DNA of 64,000 bases from Paracyclopina nana (taxonomy: Eukaryota > Arthropoda > Copepoda > Cyclopoida > Cyclopettidae): assembly GCA_019096065.1 (NCBI GenBank), contig JAGUCH010000006.1:4236001-4300000 (forward strand), given 5' to 3'. The translations under genes were made by a program, and so were the position numbers. This document shows, piece by piece, positions 12,221-21,397 of the stretch (its first letter is position 1; every line of letters begins with the position of its first letter). A model generated the notes under the pieces. The model was given only the letters and a program-made list of their open reading frames with translations, searched no databases and was not told the origin of the DNA.

Positions 12221-15200
12221 ATGGCCCTGTCTGGGGCAAAAAATGTTCTTTTGGTGGCCATCATCGCCTCAGCCTTTCTGATCAACGAGGTTCGCCCTCA
12301 TGGTCGTCTGATCGAACCGCCATCTCGATCAACAATGTGGAGGTATAACCAAGGCAGTAAATCATCAGCGTTTCTTGAATGAATAGCTACGACGTCAATA
12401 CTACGCGAAGCGTTAGAAGGGGAAAATGCAACCATCAATTACAGCACTGCAGTTCGAGGAGACATAATTAAGTTAAGGAAACAGCCCTGAGGATCATTTG
12501 TCAAAAAATGCCTCATTTTTGTGAATCGTAACCTTGACACGCAATTTGGCCAATTTCCAGGCCTCTTCCTATTTTATAAGATACTTAAAATTAGCTCACT
12601 TGAAAAGTGCATTCGGCCAACTTCTTGAGGTTACATTTTTGTGCACCAGCAGTAGTGTACATTTTGTTCTAGGACTGCTACAGCATATGCATAATAAGTG
12701 CCTTAATTGTGGCTCACCCCTCGATTCCAAGTCTTATTGCCCTTTCCAAGAAGCACTGCATAATTGATTTTTCTTCTGGCAACTTTTTGCTCAGTGCATA
12801 TAACTTTCAGCTGAGGCCGTCGAGGTCCTTGTCGTTTTCCTTCATGTAAACTTGCCCTAAAATGTAGTATAGTAGTGGCACAAGAAAAGAAGCATTGAAA
12901 GCCCATAATCCCATTCAGGGGGGAAATCTTGGAAAAAGCTCTTCATGCTAAGATCCCGAATCGCATCAACTCTCCTCCTGCTGCTGCAACTGAACAATTA
13001 GGATCGACTATAGATAAAAGTCTCGCGCCCCTCTTCGTCTTCGGAGCCTTTTTGAATTTTTGCATCAAGGCCTACACATGTCTTTAAAGTCTTTCATGCA
13101 TGGCATTCCTCTGTAACTTCTGCTGCTAGAGAACGAATTGTTTTTACATGTTAATTGTGTATTTTAGATATGGTTTCAACACTCCTCCCAACTATAACGA
13201 CCACGAGCTCTATTGCGGTGGTTTTTCAAGACAGTGGGGAACAAATGGTGGCAAGTGTGGAATCTGTGGTGACCCATGGGACTCCAAACAGGTAAATATG
13301 GCGAGAAGAAAAGTCCTTTAAGGAAGAATTATCATCGTAGCTCTGCTGTAAAGGAAGAAGAGCCTAGCTAAAAATTGGGGCCAACGTTTCTTTCCAAGTG
13401 AAGTCAAGGTTGCTCATTTGCTTCCTGGGTGCTACAAAACAAAAGATATTATGCTCCTCACTGCATTAGCCAATTTAAAAAAAATCTTTTTTACAATGCT
13501 GCAAAAAAGGTTAAAGTCGTGCCATTCCAAAGTGGTAGCAATTGTTTGGCCAAAAGTGAAACTTATTCTCAATTTGGCTCCAGGGGCAGAAGGCAAAAAA
13601 ATTTCTTACATCGGCCATCAAATTAGCGCTACTGTCATAGCCACAAAGAAATAATGGAGGAATTTGTCGACTCACTGTCAAAACTATCATCATGATGATT
13701 TTGTCCGCAGCAATGCAGTACACAAACATGAAAGAGAATTTTGCTAAGTAGCTGTCTTTTGTGCGGATAATATAGGAGTGAAAAGTTGAATTGAATCTGA
13801 CTTTCAATTTTCTCCTGTGTATCCCTTTATAAATAGAAAAAACAACCACGCAACCAATCATGAAATAGTCCCTGTTTTGCATAGAAAACCCATTAGCCTA
13901 AAATGGGTCCAAAACGTTGCGTTTACTCAAAATGCGTCACATTAGCTTTTGCACGGTATAACTGAAACAAGTGTATTCAAATGTATGCCTCTGATTGTGT
14001 ATGAATAATTTATTTGCACATATGCATTAAGAAAAAATGCTCTAAAATAGAGTCAGCTGCCAACAAGTTCAGCTGGAGGCCGAGCGGCATTTTCTTGGGC
14101 ATTTTTTTTTCGTTAGTCTCAATCATGTTTTTTTCCTCATAAACGTTCATACCTAGCTTTTTCGTCACAATCTATAATTACAACTTCAGCAAGTGCGATA
14201 AAACTGATAATGCATACAGAGTTCGTGTATTTTAGGAGATGGGGCTAAATGCAGCAAGATTTTTTTTTGTTTTCTTAACGATTCGGGTTTTGTTACTTTT
14301 CTTTACGTGTTTCTGGGCATTCTCATAGGGTTCAATCCATATCTGCATTTTCTCACTTATCAGGCAAAATTGTATGAAATGAAAGAAATAGAATGCAGCT
14401 CTGAATAAGCCTCTTTTATGCTGTGTTCACCTACCAAGGAAATTTTTCCCTTCCGTTAAACTGCGTTTTTCTTAAGCCTCCTATTTCAGAACTGATCATT
14501 TTTATTCACTTTTCTTAGCTTCAATTAGACCACTTTTCCGACCTCTTTTGGTAATATTAGCTAGAAGTGTTTTGATTAATCAGAAGTACGAAAACTTAAG
14601 CATTACGTTTAAGGCTGTCGTAAGATTTTAAGGAAACGAGGCATAGATGAACACCCTATTATAGGAGTAGTTTTGCTCTACGAGCCCAAATGCACTTTTT
14701 GCCAAAAAGTGAAGCACATAAAAATCTGGGAGAAAAGCCTGCTGGCCTAACCCTGTAAAGCACTTTTACGAGCTCCAAAAAGCCTGACCTCAAACAATTG
14801 CCATTTTTTGCTCGCCGCAACTAACTGCAGGGCGGGGCCACAGTATCAACCTTTTAAATGGCTCAACCTTTCAGTAGAAAATTCCCAGGAACTGCAAAAC
14901 ATCGGTATCATCATTGTTGACCTCTAGATGAACAACGGTCCATTCGCAAGGTGATTAAAAATGTACTGATTTTTCTTTCAGCCGCGTGCCAACGAAGCTG
15001 GAGGTATGTTTGGCAAGGGCATCATTGTGCGAAAATACGAGATCAATCAGGCCATCAAAGTGCGAGTGGAGTTGACAGCAAATCATATGGGATATTTCGA
15101 GTTCCGAATTTGCCCAAATAACAACCCAGCCAAGCCAGCCAGTCAAATGTGCTTGGATGAGAACGTGTTAAGGCAGACAAGTGGAGCAGGAACGAGGTAA

Positions 15201-17177
15201 GTTTCGATCTTTGGCAAGTGCCAATTATTTTTTCGCGAGTTAGCGTGCTGCAAAGTGGTTGGCAGCCTCAAGCATGGAAAGCAGTGCCTGATTTATGTTA
15301 TGTCTGGGCTCGTAAAATGTCCCTGTTTTCCATTGACCATTTTAATTGAATCAACTGTTTTTCAGGTTTTATCCTGGCCCTGGAAATAAGGTGATTGAGA
15401 TGCACTATCAACTCCCCAAAGACTTGACTTGCAAGCAGTGCGTCTTTCAATGGCGATATGTGGCTGGCAACAATTGGGGTATGTCTTTTCTCCGAAATTC
15501 GAAATTTATTCCTCGCCACTCGCTCTCTCGTCAAGGCTGTAATCATATGCATTGAATTCAGCGTGAATCTTGCAAGAACTGCAGTTGTCAAACAGGCCAA
15601 AAACCAACAAACAGCAAACGCCGCTTAGCAATGCAAACTGCAACGCAAACACTCACTTTATGCTACGTGGAGAAAGTTTAAAGATGTTTTCACGTGTAGC
15701 GACTCCAAACAAACATCCATAACTCAAATTTAAGCAGATGCAGCACGACATTTCACTCTCCTTTCGGGAGTCGTAAATGTCTCCTTTATTTTCTCCTTTT
15801 TCTCTTCAACGTACTGCAAAGGTTCCACGTGAATTTCTTGCCAACCAACGCAACATTGCTCGGCGTTGTGGTTATTGACGTATATGAATTATTCACATGC
15901 GTTAGTTTCCACATGGTAGCCTGAATGTGTACAATTAAGGTGCTCGCCAAAGACATTTTTGTGTCGCATTCACTTCAGCAAAAGCAGCAGCAGCTCAGCT
16001 CGTAATACAATGTTTATAAGCCGGTTCCAACACGGGATATCAGCAGTACGGTAAACCAGTTAAGTCAGTTTGAGCTGAGCGCGCGAGCTAGCTGTGTATG
16101 CTAAAAAGTCAATTTACGTCTCCTTACTATGCTGATTTTCCTTGTTGGAACCGGGCTTATGCTTTGAGTCAGTCCGAGCAGGACATAAACATACCTGCAT
16201 AGTGGCACACTAGTATAATTTTCCACACATTCCCCCATTGCATTGGCTTAATGCGTTGTTGCTTCTTTTAAAAGCTCGCACGAAGCTTTCAGCTCGAACA
16301 CTTTTTTGTGCTTTCAGGCCGCTGTGAAAATGGCACCGAGGCCGTCGGTTGTGGGCCTCAAGAGGAGTTTCGAGCTTGTGCAGATGTCACTATAACGACC
16401 TCAGATGGCTCGGCTGATGAAACAATTAACACACTGGTGGATCCAGAGATTTATGTGCCCAAGGCACACGACTACGAGGAATACAACGAGGTCGACTACG
16501 GCGACCTCGTCGAGGACTCTGAGGCCAAAATTGTGGCCGTCGAATCGGTGGTCATTATCGTGTTGGCCTCACTTCTAGTCACCGTGCTATTTTTCGCCAG
16601 CCTCTTCTTCTACTACACCAGAGGAAAGGTGTACATCGAGAAATACGTCAAGGACATGGACCTTCCCACCATGCCTTCGCTGCCTAAAATTCCGAAGAAA
16701 CTGACCTCGGCCTTTAATTGGCCTCTGTCCAATGTCCAGATCAAGAACTTGCCCATGTTCTTGCAGCACAAAATGGAGGTGAACTCCAAGCCAAATATTG
16801 ACATCGCAAGGAGGCCGCTGCCAGCGAGGCCACCCCAGCCTCCACCAAGGTCGAAAAGGCCACTCGATGGCACTTCTCGGCCTTTAAGGGCTGGGGCTGT
16901 GGCCTCAAGAGGTCCTCAGCGGCCAAATGTGCCACCACCCGCTGTCCCAACTCTGGAGATTGGGGAGCCCACTTCCGTCACAATTAATGGAGTGACAGTT
17001 ACCAAAAGTAGACCAGAGGCCAGTCACGTGACCTCTGGGCCTCCCTCAGTCACGGGAGGGAGCTTCATTGTGCCAGCCACGCCCGCCATGGCCAACGAGG
17101 ACATTCCAGACTCGATGCAATCGGTGCCTCCACCACCGCCTTCAAATCCACCTCCTCCCCTAGAGGACGAGCCTTAA
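12221..17177 (+). CDS. AA15-type lytic polysaccharide monooxygenase with transmembrane helix and proline-rich cytoplasmic tail (477 aa, five exons)
   Basis: Exons are 12221-12342, 13168-13291, 14982-15196, 15366-15478 and 16318-17177. All are GT-AG with phases matching, 477 codons plus stop. A signal peptide ends just before His27, the first residue of HGRLIEPPSR, so mature His1 can form the copper histidine brace. The second brace His is 117 (TANHMGYFEF), mature position 91. The axial aromatic is probably Phe209 in EEFRACAD. Conserved Cys-rich AA15 motifs (YCGG, CGICGD, WRYVAGNNWG, GCGPQEEFRACAD) are present. After an acidic Tyr-rich stem (about 220-260), a hydrophobic helix spans about 263-291, followed by basic residues and a tail of about 185 residues rich in proline. 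The tail includes RPLPARP, PQPPPRSKR and polyproline runs. Known AA15 enzymes oxidatively cleave chitin or cellulose, and mature His1 predicts an extracellular catalytic domain. The tail resembles SH3/EVH1 ligands (inference). Intron 4 holds a MITE. Confidence 0.93.
16019..16157. mobile_element. MITE family A, copy 1 (139 bp) in AA15 intron 4
   Basis: Terminal inverted repeats begin AGCCGGTTCCAACA and end TGTTGGAACCGGGCT-like. They are flanked on both sides by TA (16017-16018 and 16158-16159), as in Tc1/mariner-type target duplications. Subterminal sequence (GATATCAGCA; TGCTGATTTTCC) is shared with copy 2 at 20583-20725 in the opposite orientation. There is no coding capacity, so it is non-autonomous. 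Confidence 0.85.
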
Positions 17178-18449
17178 TCTCGAAGATATATACCTTTCTT
17201 TGTACCATATGTCGTTGTTTTTTATATTGATCCCGAATAATACAGTCAGAACTCGGAGACGAGTTACGGTTCACTTAAGTTTGTTTTTGTTTACACTTAA
17301 ATGAGTTTTGACTGGTTAATATTGCATATTTACATATTCGAAGCTCGGCTGCAAAGGTCAGCGTTTGAATGTCCCTGGCAGAAAAGAGCAAAATATTAAA
17401 ACTTAGTGAGCTTTTTCGGGCCGATTCACCAAAAAAAATTCAAAACACGGAATTGAGTTGTTGGTTCACATACAGCTCTTGAAAGATCAGCGTTAAAAGA
17501 TGTCCATGTAATTAAAATTAAATAGGCTCTTTTAAAAGGACTTCAAAAGCTTTTGTAAATTACTTTTTTATCATGGTGCTGCTAGTAAAGGTTGATTAAT
17601 TGAGAAATCGCTGTTTTCAAGTGGTTGCTTAGATCAATAAGTTGATTATCTATAAACTCGATTTACAGCCGTTTTCCCATCATAAAAGTGTTGAATTAAT
17701 CGATGAGCCTTTCTCGCACCTTGACCCGCTCGCAACGAAGTTTTCATTAAGCGCAGTGAGCACTAGCTTGGTACACTGTTTGTGCTTAGTGAGGCACTTG
17801 AGGGCACAAAGTACTCTACTAAGTAGTCCACGTAGCAGTAGAAGCACAGTACATGGTAAGCAAAATAAAAGGCCCGATGAGCGCGCGCTCACAATTGTTG
17901 GGGACCGAGCTCGGTTTCCTCCTTCTGTTCATGGTTGAAGTAGGTGTAGACCAATGCTTTCTCTCCTCCTCTTTACACATTTACTTCTATCAGCTCAAGA
18001 ATATGATCGGGAATTCTTTTAGCGGTGCACTTTGACCGCTTACATTATCGTCAAATTGCCAATAACGAACTGTTCAGAGCTGAGACTCATGTGCTTTCTA
18101 GTGCGGAAAAGTTTAGAAAGCAATGAAACTTGATCTTGGTCAAACCACTACGCATTCCTCCAGCATTCAGTACATGCAGAAGAACAAATGACCTTTTTTG
18201 CTGCCTCTTCACTGTGTTTTGGTAGATGTCGCGCTAAAAGGCTCCCTCTTGAAGTCCTCTTGGAACCAATCGACCCATCCCTAATCTGGATGGAAGAAGG
18301 AGCCTTTCAGAAGCTACGAGGGGCGCTTTAGCGTACTACGCTGGGTTCGTTAGTTTGTTCGAATAGCTCCTCTCATGGTTTTGTCAGTCAGTTTCTGTCA
18401 AGGGCCCCCAATGTACACACCTAGGACTAGCAGCTAACTTCAAATCACC
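17178..18449. other. Intergenic, AA15 3' end to EF-hand gene 1
   Basis: A variant poly-A signal AATAAT lies near 17236, about 60 bases past the AA15 stop. No gene is seen in the rest. The last 100 bases should hold the promoter of the EF-hand gene, with TCAGTCAG near 18384 as a possible initiator. Confidence 0.4.
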
Positions 18450-18950
18450 ATGGCGGCCTTTATGATTGGCAAAAGTCTCAAGGATCGGCGGCAGACCAAA
18501 GCCATTGAAGACCTCTTTGACAAGGCTGACAAGAATGGCAACGGCCGAATCTCGGTTGAGGAATACGTCCACATTTTCTCCGATCATGGAATTCAGCTCA
18601 GCCCCGAAGAGGTGGAAAAGGTGTCTCACATTGCCAATGATGACGGCGAGGTGACCAAGGATGAGTTTTTGAACTACGCCAAGCACTCGGACTTTTTCAA
18701 GTCGCAAATGGACAAAAACTCGTCGGATTCTGTGGCCGCGAAGCAAGAAGCTGTGGCCAAAGCGGAGCGAGCGTTCAAGCTCTTCGACAAGGACAATGAC
18801 GGATTCATCAGCAAGGAAGAGTTTGCGAAGATATCCAAGAAGCTGAACCGCGAGCAGGTTGAGGCTGTGTTCAACAAGTTTGACAAAGATGGTGATGGCG
18901 AGCTCAGTTTTGAAGAGTTCAGAAAAATGCTCAACAAAGACAAGAAATAA
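18450..18950 (+). CDS. Four-EF-hand calcium-binding protein, intronless copy (166 aa)
   Basis: A single exon starts at ATG 18450 in good context (ACCATGG). EF loop 1 is canonical (D27-E38, DKNGNGRISVEE). Loop 2 (about 62-72) is two residues shorter than in the paralogue and lacks the normal first Asp, so it probably does not bind calcium. Loops 3 (D113-E124) and 4 (D145-E156) are canonical. A charged linker (85-105) separates two EF pairs, as in calmodulin/troponin-C-like sensors. No signal peptide or myristoylation site is seen, so it is presumably cytosolic. It is clearly paralogous to the gene at 26105-29084, including the C-terminal EFRKMLNK. That copy has an intron and this one has none. 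The target protein is unknown. Confidence 0.92.
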   Translation: MAAFMIGKSLKDRRQTKAIEDLFDKADKNGNGRISVEEYVHIFSDHGIQLSPEEVEKVSHIANDDGEVTKDEFLNYAKHSDFFKSQMDKNSSDSVAAKQEAVAKAERAFKLFDKDNDGFISKEEFAKISKKLNREQVEAVFNKFDKDGDGELSFEEFRKMLNKDKK

Positions 18951-20582
18951 TAATAGGCATCACGTTGTTTTTTGTAACATACGATTATCACACACATTCA
19001 TATAATTATATCTGTTTTCCCTTTGATTTCCCTTGCTCTTTTACTATTTTTGAAATTGCCGCGTATCCTGGTGGTGGCCATTTCAAAAAGATCAACGCTA
19101 CCTTTTGATGGCTATAATAACCAGATCTTTGATAACATTTACAACACATAAGGACTATTAAGAACTGCCTCAAGGTAACATTCAAAAGATCGGATAAAGA
19201 CTCAGCCGGGGAAGAAATAATTGCTACTAGTGCTCTAGCAAAAACTGCTTCTTAGCTCAAAATTAATGTGACAGAAAGCCGTAGCAGCAACAAAAAGACA
19301 AAAAAGTGCAGTTTGAAAACTTTCCACGCAAAAAGCCGTTGTTGCCTTTTATTAAGGTATTTTCGCGAACCTGCATAGAATGGCATATTCTTAAAAATGG
19401 GAAGAAAATAGGCAACAAATCAACCACTTTTGTCTCTGCATCAAGGCGAATTTATGAGCTTCTACCGGTGAAACTAGAGAATGGACGTCACAATTGTCAA
19501 GGGAATCCTGGGACGAGAAAATGGAGCCTCTGCATTGCGACCAAGACATGCATTTTTTATCTCGACATTACTTGGAGAGAGCAAAAAATCATAATTTCTG
19601 TCACCCAGAAATCATCAAAAGGCGACAGCAAAGCTGAGGAAAAATGGCAATTTCTCTTTTCTCCAAAGGCCTGACAGAAAAAGTAAAGCTGATGCTGTCA
19701 CATCAAGACGCTAGTATTTGTCTCTTTTACCACTTTTCTAGTGTAGCCTCTTCTTTGCAGCAACTAAAGTTTTTGGCGTTTTTTTGGTAAGAAAAACTAG
19801 GACATTTGTAATTTATGTATTGGCCCTGTTTGCTTGTGAGTTAGTTACATGCCCAGATGAAAAATTGTAATCGTAAGAAACATCAATTGAAAATGTGATA
19901 CATAAAACCATGCTGAAATGATTGATCATGAAATAAATTAGCACACGCAAAAATTGCGAGGTTTTTTGTGCTTTTATCAAGAAATTGTGCCGCTATATTG
20001 TGCGCTCAGTTTCTTGCTGATTTATGATGACTGCACTTCCAATTAAGTGCAACAATCCAGCTGATTATAACCTTAATTTGATAAGTATTGCCAAAAAATA
20101 TTGCTATTGTAGACATGCCTTAATTTAAAAAGGTCATTTTGGTAACGGTCCATGCAATCGAATGCTTCAAAACATTCTGTCGGATTAAGAATTTCTGATA
20201 GGTTGCGCGAGTTGATTTTATAAGTTGCGTAAACAATCCTTCTCAACTAGCAATTGATTATTTAAAATTTCCCCGTTAATTTGGAAGCCATGCAAGCAAC
20301 GAAGTCAATGATGGGCGTTTATTAGAAGCCTGGACATCATAGTGTCATTGCCTTAAAGGAATGAAAAAAGTGCGCAAAAGGACTTCCATTTCACGCCAAT
20401 GTTATTAAGATTAATTGAGGCCGTAAAATGAGCCCTGAAAAGTTAGATAAAAGTTATAACTCAAACGCAGAAACGCCCCCATATAATTCCACTACTTCAA
20501 AGGGAGCTAATTACTTTGGTCCTTGGTGCATCACTTTTTTATCAGTAATTCTTTTTTCAAGGCTTAGTGGCATCAGAGTATT
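18951..20582. other. Intergenic, no gene seen
   Basis: AT-rich DNA. A 122-codon open frame at 19306-19674 has no recognisable domain or splice context and is not called. Confidence 0.4.
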
Positions 20583-20725
20583 AGCCCGGTTCCAACTAGG
20601 AAAATCAGCGAAGTTCGGAGACTTTTTAGCATTGTCAGGTCACAGCTAGTCGCGCGCTCAGCTCAACCTGACTTAACTGGTTTATCCTACTATACTGTGC
20701 TGATATCCCTTATTGGAACCGGGCT
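20583..20725. mobile_element. MITE family A, copy 2 (143 bp), inverted relative to copy 1
   Basis: TIRs are AGCCCGGTTCCAACTAGG and the inverse CCTTATTGGAACCGGGCT. Its reverse complement matches copy 1 along most of its length (GATATCAGCA, AAACCAGTTAAGTCAG, TTGAGCTGAGCGCGCGA, TGCTAAAAAGTC). Flanks are TT/TT rather than TA/TA, so the target duplication has decayed or the ends differ by a base. Confidence 0.83.
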
Positions 20726-21315
20726 TTTGAAATTCTAGCCTAAAAACTCTAAAATAAAGATTGGCGGACACAAGAAACAGCTGAAAATTACGGGTAAGCA
20801 TTGTATGGAGGTTGAAGCTTTTTCAAGGTGAGTTGATTTTTTAAAGGCAATTTTGATTTGAAGTTGCGATAAAGCCTGGCAAGAAGCTGAGAAGGCCTTG
20901 TAGAATGTTGGCCAAAGGGTGCCCAAAAAAGGCTGAAATATTTTTTATAAAAATACCAAAATTATTTAACCCAAAATTGTTTGCTCGGTTTCTCTGAATT
21001 GTTATTTCGAAAATTGTGGGACAGCCTATCAGACAGAATGTCACGGAGTCTAGCTATTGCAAGAAAAAGATGAAAGCGTTAAAAGAAAGAAATCAAGTTA
21101 CCAATCCTTTATTGTATACCCTGCTTTTAAGATAAGGATGACCCTTGGATTTTTGACCGCATCAATTTGGCTGGTGGGCCTTTATGGTCCAACGGGCACA
21201 ATGACTTGATCAAAAGAAGAAAAGGCTGAGCATTGATCCTTATCAACCAAATGAAACCAAGTATATCTCAAGACAATTGTCTAATTTTTTGGCTACTGAG
21301 TTTGTCAACATGCAA

Positions 21316-21388
21316 GCCTCGGTAGCGCAGTAGGCAGCGCGTCAGTCTCATAATCTGAAGGCCGTGAGTTCGAGCCTCACCCGGGGCA
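21316..21388 (+). tRNA. trnM-CAU: tRNA-Met (anticodon CAT), elongator type
   Basis: A 73-base cloverleaf. The acceptor stem GCCTCGG pairs with CCGGGGC (one G-T pair) with discriminator A. The D stem is GCGC/GCGC. The anticodon arm is TCAGT-CTCATAA-TCTGA with CAT at 21349-21351. The T arm is GTGAG-TTCGAGC-CTCAC. The sequence agrees with animal elongator tRNA-Met genes as I know them. There is no intron. Box A and box B are intact, and a T6 run at 21392-21397 is the Pol III terminator, so the gene looks functional. Confidence 0.96.
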
Positions 21389-21391
21389 ATA

Positions 21392-21397
21392 TTTTTT
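21392..21397 (+). terminator. Pol III T-run terminator of tRNA-Met
   Basis: Six T residues begin four bases after the mature tRNA 3' end. Confidence 0.85.

Noticed and set aside
19306..19674. 122-codon open frame on the + strand
   Set aside because: No domain, no codon bias, no splice-consistent neighbours; surrounded by AT-rich DNA.
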